DNA of 64,000 nt from Saccharomycopsis phalli (GCA_020342235.1 CP073217.1:124001-188000), one strand, 5' to 3'; shown: positions 21,441-32,879, counted from the stretch's first letter. The notes: generated by a model from the letters alone, not told the origin. Made by a program: numbers and translations.

Positions 21441-22280
21441 GATTTCAAATAGCAGTATATGATTAATCGTAATTTGAGAAATTTAGTCGATTCGTATTAA
21501 TTGATGTGTAACTAGACTAAAATCCTTGTTGCCAAGTTTGACCGCTGAATCTCGCCATGTACGGGAACTATGTTCCAATACATTCTGGTGAAACTAAATT
21601 TGTGGACCAATTGGCAAATACTCACAATGTGTATTTCACTAGGGAGTCTAGTTTTTTCACCAATTTCCGATACAAATTGAGCTAAGATCTCTGTATGGAG
21701 ATCATGTATGATTGAGGGTGTGTGAATCCCTCATCGTTTACGTTTCAGGTCCTCATGACCAAATAGCTTGAGCAATAAGCCATCCGTGAGGCTTGCTCCA
21801 CTGAATAATTGTGACATTAAACTAATGATTGCCTTTGGGATTTGTCGTGGTTAACTAACCACTGCAGAATAGGTCCAGTATTCAAGGAGGAGTTTGGAGT
21901 AGCTTACCGAACTCACCCACAGGATACAAGTAGCGCGTCAGCCGATCAATGGTAACCACCATCTGATTAAAGGACAACAACCTCTTATTAGGATCTGCGT
22001 TCTCTATAAGATGGCCGACATTTCGCTACAAATATCAACGATCATAAGACCAATTCAGCTGGATATCTTTATCTAGCACAACCCAGTCCGGTTATCCAAA
22101 TCCTAAAGGAACAAAACAAATAATTAAGTAGTTTATAGATTGCTGTAATTCTATATCTATTTAGGGTACACCTATAAACTACGACAGGATTTTACAATCT
22201 TGATGAGGCATTCAGTAATGATTCACACCAATGGCATTTTAAATCGCACTACAGCTGAAATACTAGTTTTTCTTTTCAAA
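21441..22280 (-). mobile_element. old LINE fragment downstream of copy B, split by a solo LTR
   Basis: Minus strand. It matches the old LINE segments that follow copies C, E and F (encoding SLMSQLFSGASLTDGLLLKLFG in worn form). 21843-22186 is a later LTR insertion. The segment is part of the duplicated unit because the same fragment follows four of the RNase T2-like copies at the same distance. Confidence 0.75.
21843..22186 (+). mobile_element. solo LTR, family B, with 5-bp target duplication
   Basis: 344 bp from TGTCGTGG to CTACGACA, flanked by GGATT at 21838-21842 and 22187-22191. The same site is unoccupied after copies C, E and F (for example CGTAAAATCCCAAAGGC near 32921), giving a ready-made empty-site control. 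LTR fossil without internal region. Confidence 0.9.
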
Positions 22281-22313
22281 TATATTCAGACCAGCTAAAT
22301 TTTTTCATCTAGA

Positions 22314-23405
22314 TTAAGCCTCACCGGGACATTTGCCTTCCTTATTTGGAAAACAATACATCAAGTCGTCATTCCCTGGTAGTTGTGGAGAGCAAGCATT
22401 TGGACCTAAAACTGACAAGTCAAAATCCCTTTTTTTAATATTGAATTTACCCGTCAAAAAATTACCTTTGCCTTCAGCCTTAACAAAATATCTGAAAGAA
22501 GTAATGTGGCAATAACGTTGAATCCCTTTATCATTAGGAAGTACTCCTATGATAGCCAAATTTGAGTTATCCTTACCCAACCTTTCCTTGATAGTAGCTT
22601 TGGTGTAAAATTTTCCAGCCTTGAATTTATCAATAACTTCTTGGGGTGGAAGAGCATTTCCGGATGGCACTAGGAACTTTTTAACTGCAACCATGTAGTC
22701 CAAATAAGCCTGTCTTCGTCTAGCAAAATTCAAGCTTTCTGTCGCTATCTTTCTAAACTTCATGGACTGTTCATCATTGAGTTTACGCTTTATGTATAAG
22801 TCCTTCAATTTTGGGTAAACCCAATTCAATGGTAAGTGCCGTTCGTCGACTTCGTAGCAATATTGGTGGAAGGTCGAAAATGTATATGAATGTGCCATGG
22901 CTACACGTAGCGGAAAGCTCATGTCGTCGTTAATTGCCCAGTACTTGTTGATCCAATTATCGTCATTTGGCATGTCGCTGGGCTTGACGAAACCCATCAT
23001 TTGCCCAACGTCCTCATCAGTTACTAGTAGCCTGTGTTTATAATCGCTTGTCCACAATCCATGGATTTTAGCCAGCTCTAAGTCGTATTGGTAGTAGTAG
23101 GACAAGACTAAATCCCGATTTTCTTCGTTAAGGCATTTAGCATCTGTATCACTTTGTTTCCTAGAAGTACGACAGTCGGAAAAGTCAAATAATTCGACGC
23201 TATTTAAAAGAAAATCAATATACTGAGAATTCAGCCTGGCGCCAGATTTCGAATAACTTGTTGCAACCTGATTTTCTGAGGGAAATATGATAAGTTTCTT
23301 AGTAGATGATGGCAAGTTGGGAGCAGCATAACTGGGAGGAGCAGCATGGCTGAGTTCCAAAAAGATTAACGCGAGAAGCAAGTTAAAGATGGCTGAGATG
23401 TTCAT
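22314..23405 (-). CDS. RNase T2-like secreted protein, copy B
   Basis: 363 residues with the family signal peptide and one APPSYAAP unit. CAS I-like AKIHGLWTSD is kept. The CAS II-like block reads FPLRVAMAHSYTFSTFHQYCY: the final His and the CY are kept but the Glu and Lys are gone, so catalysis is unlikely if the T2 reading is right. C-terminal YCHITSFRYFVKAEG, ACSPQLPG and YCFPNKEGKC are closest to E and F. B, E and F form one subgroup by sequence. The gene is complete, from ATG to stop, with the shared promoter. Confidence 0.75.
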   Translation of the reverse strand: MNISAIFNLLLALIFLELSHAAPPSYAAPNLPSSTKKLIIFPSENQVATSYSKSGARLNSQYIDFLLNSVELFDFSDCRTSRKQSDTDAKCLNEENRDLVLSYYYQYDLELAKIHGLWTSDYKHRLLVTDEDVGQMMGFVKPSDMPNDDNWINKYWAINDDMSFPLRVAMAHSYTFSTFHQYCYEVDERHLPLNWVYPKLKDLYIKRKLNDEQSMKFRKIATESLNFARRRQAYLDYMVAVKKFLVPSGNALPPQEVIDKFKAGKFYTKATIKERLGKDNSNLAIIGVLPNDKGIQRYCHITSFRYFVKAEGKGNFLTGKFNIKKRDFDLSVLGPNACSPQLPGNDDLMYCFPNKEGKCPGEA

Positions 23406-23873
23406 TGATAAGTATAATGATCGGTTCTAGTGGTTTATATAGCCGTTTTATTTCATCCATGGACAGAGACTCGTTCATAGCCGTGCTGTTTGCGTGTAAT
23501 TGCCGTTCTATCTTCCATGTTTTGTGTGTTTGAGGTTTAGGCTCAATATAGGTGTCCATGCTGGTATACTCGATACTTATTGCTAGTAATTAGAATTTTT
23601 AGGGTCATTTGTCTATTTAGCATATAATATTCACCATATAGCATGTACTATACATTTTAGACTATTCATATCATGGTAATATCTTTTCTGCTCTTGTCAG
23701 AATGTTTCTCTAACTGAGGCTAAAGCGTAAATGCCAAGCATTCAATGGCACAATAAAGATCGCCATACATTGAAATTTTGAGCTAAAAGACACCATGTCA
23801 TTCATAGATGATAATAATATTTGCTTGTAATCTATTGGCACAAGTGAATGAGATTAGTATTAGACAGTCTAAA

Positions 23874-23969
23874 AACAAAGGACGGAACCACTAAATGAGA
23901 TTCTAGAGAAATCTTTTAATGGGAGAGAAGCTTTCTGCCTGATGCTGGGAAAATTTGAGGATGAATCCA
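23874..23969 (+). repeat. family-R fragment carrying the empty LINE target
   Basis: AAAGGACGGAACCACTAAAT, ATTCTAGAGAAATCTTTT and AATGGGAGAGAAGCTTTCTG are contiguous here. The paralogous flank of copy A has the 1.5 kb LINE inserted at the AGAGAAATCTTT core. Confidence 0.8.
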
Positions 23970-24291
23970 TGTTGAGATTGAAAACCACCAATAAGCCACC
24001 TACAACTGTGAGCTATTCTACGTTGGAATGTACTCACGGGACGGCACAATATCCAGATGCAGTTGTATCAGAAAGTGAAAATCATGGCTTTGTGAACTTA
24101 TGAGGGGATATCTCTATTATAAAGGAGAGATATTTCTACTTCAAAAGAACAAGTAAAATTCAATTCAATCATCACTACCGTTCCGATTATTCAATTATGA
24201 AAGGAACAAAACTCATCTATAATTAACTAAATATCTGAGCATAAGTTTGTAACGATGCCACACTCTCTAGAAGAGGAATTCGGTATCGACA
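23970..24291 (+). mobile_element. solo LTR, family A
   Basis: TGTTGAGATTGAAAACC to GGTATCGACA, 322 bp. It lies upstream of copy B in the same relative place and orientation as the 56206-56530 LTR upstream of copy E, so the insertion predates the B/E duplication. No target repeat remains. LTR fossil. Confidence 0.8.
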
Positions 24292-24374
24292 ATAGCCCCT
24301 TAATTTCTCGCTGCTTAATAAACTGCGTGACCTTGACCAAAAGAATTCACTCTTTGTCCATCTCAAAGAAATGC

Positions 24375-24530
24375 AGAGGTTATTCGGAAGATATATTGTC
24401 ACTCAAGAACATCCTGAGGCAGCATTGCTGTTGAAGAAAACCCTTTGTTAATCCTTGCTTGGTTGCTTGAGATTAAAAACTTCAATGGGAGCAGTCGTAT
24501 TGTTGGTACTTAGTGCTTGTTTTCATTACT
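24375..24530 (-). mobile_element. short LINE 3'-region fragment
   Basis: GAAGATATATTGTCACTCAA, GAAGAAAACCCTTTGT and TTAAAAACTTCAATGGGAGC match the LINE 3' UTR on the minus strand. The tail and both ends are missing. Confidence 0.75.
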
Positions 24531-25054
24531 TGACTTGGCTCTCGATCGAAGATACGCTTAACCAGTTATTTTCAAATATTTGTGGTTGTGATTGACATTC
24601 CCGTTATGTCGCTCAATGCAAGTGTTTTAGTATTTATCGATTTCCAAGAATACTGTACAATGCTACTTGATAAAGGAGACGACTGGCCATTTGCTATATC
24701 GTGTACGCAAGAACAAGTTTGAAACCGTTGTCTGTCGTCACGAGCATGAAAAAGGAGATCCAAGTCTTGAACCAAGACCGTGGGGAAGCAGCCTGAATAT
24801 GTCTGCGCTTTCAAGTAATTTACAACATACTCGGTCTTTTATTAAAGCGAGACGTTCCAACCGCTTTGCACCCATGTCTGACCATTTGGCTGCGACTTTG
24901 TGATGTAGACAGGCATTTAGAAATGCACAGTGTTTATGGTGAATAGCATATTGAGATTGCAAAAGGTTTCTTGGTATGAGGGTGTAATGAAGTTTATTTT
25001 CTTTTTCAGTATAAATGGAGTGGTTTTCTGTGGATTGTTGAGGGGATGTATATA
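24531..25054. other. intergenic DNA, no gene recognised
   Basis: Overlapping frames on both strands (24572-24903) have no recognisable features. It leads into the minisatellite field at 25055. Confidence 0.55.
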
Positions 25055-25800
25055 GGAATATCACTTGTATTGTATAGGAATATCACTTGTATTGTATAGG
25101 AATATCACTTGTATTTTATAGGAATATCACTTGTATTGTATAGGAATAACTTGTATTGTATATAGGAATATCACTTGTATTGTATAGGAATATCACTTGT
25201 ATTTTATAGGAATATCACTTGTATTGTATAGGAATAACTTGTATTGTATATAGGAATATCACTTGTATTGTATATAGGAATATCACTTGTATTGTATAGG
25301 AATATTACTTGTATTGTACATTGTGATATCCTTGTATAAATGTAACATTCTACCTGTATAAATGTATTATAATATCCTCCAGTATAAATGTATTATAATA
25401 TCCTCCAGTATAAATGTATTATAATATATTCTTGTATAGATGTATATTGTGATGTCCTTGTATAATGTACATTATAATATCCTCCCTGTATAAATGTACA
25501 TTGTAATATCCTTCTTGAATAGACATACCATTCTACCTGTATAGATGCACATAATAATCTCCTCACTGTATAATGTAATTATAATCTCCTTCTTGTATAA
25601 ATATATCTTCTACCTCGTGTATAAATGTATTATAATATTCTTGTATAAATATACATAATAATATGCCCACTGTATAATGTTGCAATACCTCCTATATATA
25701 CCTTTCTCCTATAATATACCTTTCTCCTATAATATACCTTCCCCCTATATATACCTTTCTCCTATATACACCTTTCTCCTATATACACCTTCCTCCTATA
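25055..25800. repeat. minisatellite field before the ChAPs gene
   Basis: About 25055-25320 repeats TATAGGAATATCACTTGTAT (24 bp unit, with some higher-order 100-bp periodicity). Then TGTATAAATGTATTATAATA-type units run to about 25680, and CCTTTCTCCTATATA(TA)C units to 25800. No coding potential. Confidence 0.85.
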
Positions 25801-25935
25801 ATGCATTATAATATACCTTCCTCTGTTGCAATACTCCTGCTGTACCTCCTGTTGTACCTGCTGTACCTCCTGCGTACCTCGTCTCCACCCGGGTAACTGT
25901 ACGTGGCCAAGTGGAAATTCCGCGTGGATTGCACC

Positions 25936-27867
25936 ATGGTTTTGTTAACACAACGGTCGATTCCAGAGTAAGTACCCACATATCCAGCCAGACTAACCAG
26001 CAGAGTACGCGAAGAGGACCCAGGAGCATGTGTCCACGAGCGGACGGAGCGGATCCGGAACTTCCCTGAGCTCGGCCCGCCAGATCTCATCCACCTTGAG
26101 AAGCACGAGCCTGTGCAGAAGAAACAGCTCAGCACGTTCTTGTACGCGACAGGAGTGGACTGCAGTCTGCCGTCACTGGTGGCAGCGCATCTCAATCAAC
26201 TAGCCAATGTCATTGGAGCAAGTCCTCAGGTATGGTTTGGCAAGCCCAAGCCCTGGAAGGTGCAGCGGGGCACCTACTGCGTATACAACTGCTTCTCGAA
26301 AGTCGACGTGCGGGTGACGGTGCACATTCCTGGCAAGGTCACGACGCAAATGGTCGACGGGAAAGGTGAGCCTGTGCAAGAGACGGAGCGATTGTGGCTT
26401 GAGACCGGGGTTTCGGCGGTGGTGCGGCTGTTGGTGAGCAACGGCGACGACGAGAATTCTGTCGTTGAGTGCCGCCATTTGAACCCGTTGGCGCTGCCGG
26501 AGTTGGCCCAGCTGTTTTTCGACGGCTTCGAGGCTTTATATTCTCATGGAATCCGGCTAGGATGTGCTATGGACGTACAAGTGGCTAGCAGTGTACTGAA
26601 CCACTTGACTGACAGTTTTCTTGTGGCATTGGAGCTCACAGGCATGTACGACTATGGGCTCGGGGTGTTGCAGCGGCTCCGAGAAACTGATGACAGCGTT
26701 TTATACTTGATTGCCAAAGTTGCGCTTCTCAAGGACCAAGAGGTCCGGGCCGTGAACATCTTGTATGACTCGGTGAAACTCCGGCCGCGCGACGCCGGGT
26801 TACTTGTGCTCCAGGCGGACTACTGCCTTGGACGTGGGCGGCATGCGCCTGCGCTCAGCTGCGCAACCCACGCGGTCCGGGCGGCTCCGCTGGAGTTCCG
26901 TCCGTGGAAGTGTCTTGTGCGGGTATATACTGCCATGGGCGACTATGAGAACGCGCTCCTCACACTCAATTCGTGTCCCATGATGCCCCACAAGGACAAA
27001 TTCCATCTTAAACGGGTGGTGGCCGCCGAACCAGAGGCAATGCACTTGCCGCTTCCAGTGGACGCGACTCTTGATGAAGTCAGCGCAATCAACGCCCAGG
27101 ACGTTGCGGCAGAACACGAGGCTGTGGACCCGAGCCTTGCGAATCTCCCTGCGTCGCATCTCAAGCTGACGTTTGCGTTGGCGTACGAGCTTCTTACCGA
27201 GATTGTCCATCGAACCGGCTGGGAACAGTTGCTCAAGTACAGAGCAAAAGTGTTTGTCATGGAAGAAGAGTACCGTCAGGACAAGTCCGACGCGCAGCTT
27301 GCCGATGGCCTTGAGATGTTCAAGAAAAAACGCTTGTGCGAGCGCTGGCTCGACAACTTGTTCATGCTCTTGTACGAGGACCTCCGGGCATTCAAAATGT
27401 GGCAGGCTGAGTTTGTCCACTTCCAGAGCCAGCGGCTCCTCTACAAGAAAAACACCCTTGAGTGGGAGTTGCTAGGCTCTGTCGCCGATCGTTTGCATCA
27501 CTCCAAGGAAGCAGCGGGGGCTTATACCAGTGCTCTCGCCTCACGGTTCAGCGTAAAGAGCACTCGCCGCTTGTTGGCATACTACCAAGAAGAACGGCGC
27601 AAGTTGGCCGACGGCAAGCTGCCAAAGCGCATCCAGGCGTTGGACGCGAGTATTCTCGATGCCGTGGTCAAGTTGGCAGTGTGGAACCACCGCTGGTACC
27701 GTGAGTTTGACATTTTGACCATCCAGAGTCTCCGGGGGTTGGTTGAGGAGGATGGATTGGTCAAGGTCGAGTCGCAGGTTGCTGCGCTTTACAATACGGA
27801 GAAGAATGGTGTGGGGGCGTTGATGGGGGATTATTTTGACTTTCTCCGGGGGCAGGCCCATGACTAG
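25936..27867 (+). CDS. Chs5-Arf1-binding protein (ChAPs: Chs6/Bch1/Bud7 family), spliced
   Basis: Exomer cargo adaptor that with Chs5 and Arf1 exports proteins such as chitin synthase from the trans-Golgi. Exon 1 is 25936-25967 (MVLLTQRSIP), exon 2 is 26001-27867, giving 632 residues. Family landmarks: ELGPPDLIHLEKHEP, STFLYATGVDCS, NCFSKVDVRV, then TPR-like helices (DAGLLVLQADYCLGRGRHAP, FRPWKCLVRVYTAMGDYENA), the Bch-type FALAYELLTEIVHRTGWEQL and KRLCERWLDNLFMLLYEDL, and an end at GDYFDFLRG. Without the intron the first good start would be non-ATG and the conserved GPPDL block would be lost. Slightly shorter than S. cerevisiae members. CTG occurs at CS(CTG)PS(CTG), where a Ser-rich run is common. 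Confidence 0.85.
25968..26000 (+). other. 33-nt intron with tandem CAGCAG acceptor
   Basis: 5' site GTAAGT, branch-type GACTAACC, 3' site CAG at 26000; a second CAG at 26003 would give a 36-nt intron and drop one codon. Both keep frame. Reading through meets a stop at once, so splicing is needed. Confidence 0.72.
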
Positions 27868-27879
27868 GTGTTGTGTTGT

Positions 27880-28331
27880 GTGGTGTAGTGTGGTGTGGTG
27901 TGGTGATGGATTTCATTTTGGTGTGATTTGATTATTTAATTGATTATTTAATTGATTATTTAATTGATTATTTAATTGATTATTTAATGATTATTTAATT
28001 GATTATTTAATGATTATTTAATTAATTATTCAGAGGTATCATTAGACATTGAATAATGGTAGTGTACATAATATAATCTGTACATGAATAATACAATAAA
28101 ATTCTATGTGAATAAATCGAACATACATAAATCGAACATACATAAATCGAACATACATAAATCGAACATACATAAATCAGACATGAAAATACAATCTGTA
28201 TATAATAATCGGATAATAAATAGGACATGAAAATACAATCTGTACATATTATAAACAGACATGAATAAATCAGACAATCAGACAATCAGACAATCAGACA
28301 ATCAGACAATCAGACAAATTGGACAAATTAG
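27880..28331. repeat. AT-rich minisatellites downstream of the ChAPs gene
   Basis: GTGGTGTAGTGTG units, then a GATTATTTAATT 13-bp array (about 27930-28030), a 14-bp CATACATAAATCGAA array (about 28110-28175), and a CAGACAAT array (about 28262-28325). Confidence 0.85.
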
Positions 28332-28724
28332 ACAATAAAACCAACCGCAATTGCCATACTCAACATCAAGTCAGGCTCTCTCCATCACTTCTACTCAAAC
28401 GGTTTGCTATCGACAAGTGCACCAGATGGTTCACTAATCAAAATCCCAACCCATACAAAAGAGCATAGACTCACAGATCAAATCAGGCGTCGCAAACAAA
28501 CTCCATGCGTATCCCTCATCAAAGAGACCCTCCACGCCATCAACATCAGCATTCCCTACCAACAATCATTTAAAGACGTTTCCTCGAGAATCAATCACAA
28601 GGCGGAACAACTAATTCAAGATCAGACTAAACTGGATACTGCCACACTACAAATGGCCCCGCTGAAACAAAGAAAAATTTCTGTTTTAAAAGAAGCTACA
28701 AGGAAAAAGGTAATCAAGGAATAG
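28332..28724 (+). other. unassigned open frame, no ATG near its start
   Basis: The frame is open for about 130 codons and encodes a basic segment (HTKEHRLTDQIRRRKQTPC, SSRINHKAEQLIQDQTKLD, APLKQRKISVLKEATRKK). It lies beside the tail of a LINE on the other strand. It looks like the C-terminal remnant of a protein or element product, but I do not recognise it. Confidence 0.35.
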
Positions 28725-28736
28725 CAAGAGCTGATT

Positions 28737-30950
28737 AAATAATAAATAATAATATTTATTTTTGTATTTAGCTATATATTCTCTCCGGAATTACAGTTAT
28801 TCGACAGATATATCTTCACTCAGGAGCATCAGGCACCATTGCTATTGCTGAAAACCCACAACTGTCAAATATTTGCCTGGGATTAAACTTCAATGGGAGC
28901 AGATCCCGCATCTTTTGCACTTTGGATCATCATTACCAAATAATTTGAGCAACGAGCCGCCTGTGAGGCTCTTTTCACTGAGTAGTCGTGATGTCAAACT
29001 GAGGATTGGGACCTCCAAGCGCTTCCATAAGGAGGAGCTTGGTTTTGTCTTGGTGCACTTTGAACGGTCTGGTGCTGATTTTCCGTGCGTTCCTATAGTG
29101 GTTTGGAAGTGATTCACTGGTTGGGGTGACCATTTCCTGCCACTCTTTGGTAGCCGTGTCGGAGGCCATTTTCTTGAGCAACTGGATGCGGGACCGCTGT
29201 AGATCTTGTATTTAGTGGGTCGTCTTCGAGTCGCTGTTCCTCTAGTGTATAATCAGCTCGTTGTTCAAGTAATTGGGCGACTGCATCAAACTTTCTGATA
29301 TCTGGGTTGTGGGGGGCTGTTGTCTGTGACATTTCCTGGATAAGAGGGCGCTTGGAAATTGTGTTTCCATTGATCGTGGTAGTTTGGAACAAACTTGAGC
29401 AGACCAGGTTTTGGCGTGATGTGTTCATGAACCATCTCATGGATTTCATTATTGCCAAGAACTTGAGTAGGATCGTTGATGGTGGAATACCACTTTCGAT
29501 ATAGATGATCGGGGTGGACGTGGGTCTGAGGAGACCTAGCGCCAGTCGTAGGATTGAGTTGAATATCACACTGACCTGACTCCATTGGGTTTTTGTCATG
29601 CTGTGATAGAACACCTCGAGTCCATACGATATGATGGGGACTGCACACGTTTTGAACAGTATTATCGTGGTGCGTCCCGTGGTTCCTCGTGTCATTCGGC
29701 TTAAGTACCTTATTTGTTCAGCAGTACGGCGCATCTTGGACAATGTTTGTTTTAGATGGCTCCTGAAGCCGAGTCTTGAATCAAGGGTAATGCCTAATAA
29801 CTTGACCTCGTTTGTTTCCTGCTTGCATCCTCCATTCGGAAGTTGGAGGCTGGATTCACAGTTCGGTAACCGTCTTCGATTCGAAAAGAATCGTATGTAT
29901 TGTAGTTTCGGGCCATAGTCAAAGCTTGTGAAATTCTCTTGACCCCATTGATGGCATTCCTGTAAGCACCGTTGAAGTGTATGCTCAATGTCGCCACGGG
30001 ATCCAGTTTTGACAATTGTAATGTCATCAATGAATCCTAGGGCCATTGCCCCTTTCCGCTCAAGCCGGTTGTAGAGGTCGTGGGTGTAGATCATGAAGAG
30101 GATTGGAGAGATTGGAGAGCCTTGTGGAACTCCGAACGTAACGGGGAGGTGCTGGTCTGATAATTGTCCATCAATTTTTAGCTGAGTACTTCGGTTCTAG
30201 AGGAAGTTACTAGTCCAATTGATCATCTCGGATGGTGCGCCGACGGCCTGCATCTTTTGTAGTAGGATCGGGTGGCTCATGTTGTTGAAGGCAACTTCAA
30301 TATCGACTAGGACTGCTCCGGAGTGGTTGGAGTTGTCTAGTGGCATTTTCTGGTTGTCCTTGAGGTGAGTCTGGGCGTGGACCTTGTGATTATTCGCAAA
30401 GGTTTTTCCATGCCAAAGTTCCCTGATTTGACCAACGGTAAGCTGGTCAGGACCTGGGGCTTTTTTGAGCTTTAGGTATCTGATGGTGTTGAATATTTCC
30501 TCCTTCGTTATTGGTTCGATGTCGTCCCAATGAGTGTTCTGCGGTTGGAACGAAGCTGGCGTGAGGCTCTCACTCACGGTGATTTGTGGGTAAAAGGTTT
30601 TGCCAAAGGCTTTGTGTTGTTCCTCGTACAGTTTCATCATTCTATAGCGATTTGCTGGGTTTGTGTATCTGTAAGCAGTCCAGATGGTGGTATGATCCAA
30701 CTTGAGTAAGAAATCATTCCAGAATTTGGATTTGGCTATTTGCACAGTTTCCTGAAAGGCCTTCTGAGCATTGCTTCGTTCTGGATCGTCCATTGCGAGG
30801 CTAGTGACGGTTCGATACGCTTCTTTGACTTCTTGAGTGTACCACCTTTTTCAGCGGCTATTTACTAGTTTCATCGGGGTGTTTCTGTCAATTAGTTGCC
30901 CTAGAGTCTGAGTTAACTTGGCGGATGCCCTGTTTAATTCATCCTCAAAT
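28737..30950 (-). mobile_element. LINE (non-LTR retrotransposon), longest copy, with reverse transcriptase
   Basis: Minus strand, about 2.2 kb, 5'-truncated. It encodes KAPGPDQLTVGQI, the RT block AVLVDIEVAFNNMSHPILL, FGVPQGSPISPILFMIY (RT motif 4), the catalytic FIDD, and the thumb VKLLGITLDSRLGF. The frame has an in-frame TGA near 30857, a TAG at 30197-30199, a frame break after EDDPLN near 29215 and loss of the segment holding part of the C-terminus, so it is dead. The 3' UTR and TAA-rich tail lie at 28737-28870. Sequence is very close to the 19.4-21.0 kb copy. A target duplication is ambiguous because both ends are TAA-like. Confidence 0.9.
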
Positions 30951-31065
30951 AATACATTGGATTGTACTCACAGAACGGCACAACATGCAGATGCACTTGT
31001 ATCGAAATGTAAAATTCAAGTCAATCATCACCACCGGTCCGATTATTCAATTACAAAGGAACACA
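30951..31065 (+). mobile_element. fragment of LTR family A
   Basis: ATTGGATTGTACTCACAGAA, GGCACAACATGCAGATGCA and CCGATTATTCAATTACAAAG match the middle of the family-A LTRs; ends are missing. It borders the 5' end of the LINE. Confidence 0.7.
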
Positions 31066-31725
31066 GTCTCGGTTAGAAAAATTTTCTAACAAGAGCAGAA
31101 AAGATATCGCAATGATATAATAATATAATATGTTTATATAAGGCTGTAGCTCCGGAGATATTTATACTTCGCCTACTAAGGACGCTATGTAGTTGTCGCA
31201 AAAAAAACTCAGCGACAGAGAAAACTTTTAACTAGTGCCGGTGAATATTTAGAGTAATTGACATTGTACAACAATGAGCTTTCGTCTAGACTGTTGATGA
31301 TTTGACCCGGGGTGCATAGTACGGTTGTCCTCCTAACCTGCTAGAGATGTGAAATGGCGCAACGCAGATGATGTAAGATCTCCGCATCTATTGCATAAAG
31401 GTTTGACTTTGGAAATAAATCAAGTCATAGTTTTATGTGAAACTAGGCTTGGCTGACTTTGCCGAGTGCTTGTTTAGCCCATTTAGGGCTTGTTACGATT
31501 ATATGAATAATATCCACTGTATAGGATGGATTATATACTGCATGGACAAGTGATAGTAAATCTAATTACCGGTAATCAGCATTGAATATGCCAACATGGA
31601 CTCACACAAAGCATGGAAGATAGAACGGCAATTACACGCAAGCAGCACGGCTATGAATGCGTTTCTATCCATGGATGAAATAAAATGGCTATATAAACCA
31701 CTGGAACAGACCATTGTACTTATCA
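31066..31725 (+). promoter_or_regulatory. upstream flank and promoter of copy C
   Basis: Holds TCTCGGTTAGAAAAATTTTC and AAGAGCAGAAAAGATAT (shared with the flanks of A, B, D, E, F), a family-R fragment (AAGGACGCTATGTAGTTGTC near 31180), and the family promoter with TATATAA about 35 bp before the ATG. Confidence 0.65.
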
Positions 31726-32802
31726 ATGAACATATCAGTCATCTTTAACTTGCTTCTCGCTTTATTCCTTTTGGAACTTAGCCAAGCTGCTCCCAACTTG
31801 CCCAGCGACGACGTGCCAGTGGCCAAATTACCCGAAACCAATTTGGATGCACCAAGTTACGTAAAGTCTGGTGCCAAGCTGATTTCTAAGTATGCTGATT
31901 TTCTTTTAAATAGCGTCCAATCATTTGACTTTAAAAACTGTCGTGTTATAAGACGTGAAAGATTGGGAGAGCAAGATAGATGTTATATTGAAAAAATCCG
32001 AAAAATAATTTTGTCCTACTACTACGAATACAAAGAGCAGCGGACTAGAATCCATGGAATGTGGCCAGGGGCTTCGACAATAACGATTACCTTAAAGCAA
32101 GATGACATCCCTAAAACGAATAAGATCATCGACTCCAATATCTTACCAAATAAAGATAATTGGATCAACAATTACTGGTCCTGGAAAGACGACGTACTCT
32201 TTCCGCTTGGTGAAGCCATAAAACATGCACCTTCATTTACGTCCCTCAATCAATTTTGCTACAATGTCGGTGATGAACACATGCCAACCAATTCGGCTTA
32301 CAGTATATTAAAGAGGCTTATGGTGAGTGAAAATCTCTCTAAAGAACAATCCGATAGGTTCAAAGCGATGGCAATTGCAGGCAAGAAGATTATTCAACGA
32401 AGACAGGGTGTTTTAGACTACCTCAAAACAGTTGAAAGGTTTCTGAAGTCAATAACGGGGAATATTCTTCCATCCGATGATGTTCTTAAAAAATTCCAGC
32501 GTGGAACATTATACACCAAAGCCGCTATTAAAAAAAAGTTGAGTAAGGATTTCCCAAATGTGGCTTTATTAGGAAAATTTCAAGGGCCACCACATGCACG
32601 TTATTGCCGCCTTTCATCGTTTAGATTTTATATTGAGGCTAAAGAAAATGATAGTTTGTTGAGTGATAATATCAATAATAAAGAGCGTCCTGTTGAATTG
32701 GGAGTTCTACATATAGATTCCTGCTCTCCACAGCTGGCACGGGATGACAAGGTGAAGTTCTGTTTTCCAAATAAGGACAACGAATGTCCCAATGTGGCTT
32801 AA
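31726..32802 (+). CDS. RNase T2-like secreted protein, copy C
   Basis: 358 residues from ATG 31726 (an upstream in-frame TTG at 31714 is not needed). Signal peptide MNISVIFNLLLALFLLELSQA without APPSYA units. TRIHGMWPG is the closest of all copies to canonical IHGLWP because it keeps Pro after Trp. The second block reads FPLGEAIKHAPSFTSLNQFCY and keeps Glu, Lys and His. C-terminal YCRLSSFRFYIEAKE, SCSPQLA and FCFPNK are as in the family. It is the most diverged member together with D. Followed by the family's old LINE piece and a family-B LTR. Confidence 0.75.
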   Translation: MNISVIFNLLLALFLLELSQAAPNLPSDDVPVAKLPETNLDAPSYVKSGAKLISKYADFLLNSVQSFDFKNCRVIRRERLGEQDRCYIEKIRKIILSYYYEYKEQRTRIHGMWPGASTITITLKQDDIPKTNKIIDSNILPNKDNWINNYWSWKDDVLFPLGEAIKHAPSFTSLNQFCYNVGDEHMPTNSAYSILKRLMVSENLSKEQSDRFKAMAIAGKKIIQRRQGVLDYLKTVERFLKSITGNILPSDDVLKKFQRGTLYTKAAIKKKLSKDFPNVALLGKFQGPPHARYCRLSSFRFYIEAKENDSLLSDNINNKERPVELGVLHIDSCSPQLARDDKVKFCFPNKDNECPNVA

Positions 32803-32879
32803 TCTTGGTTGAAACATTTAGCTGGTCTGAATATATTTGAAAAGAAGAATTGATATTTCAAATGTAGTACGATTTAAAA

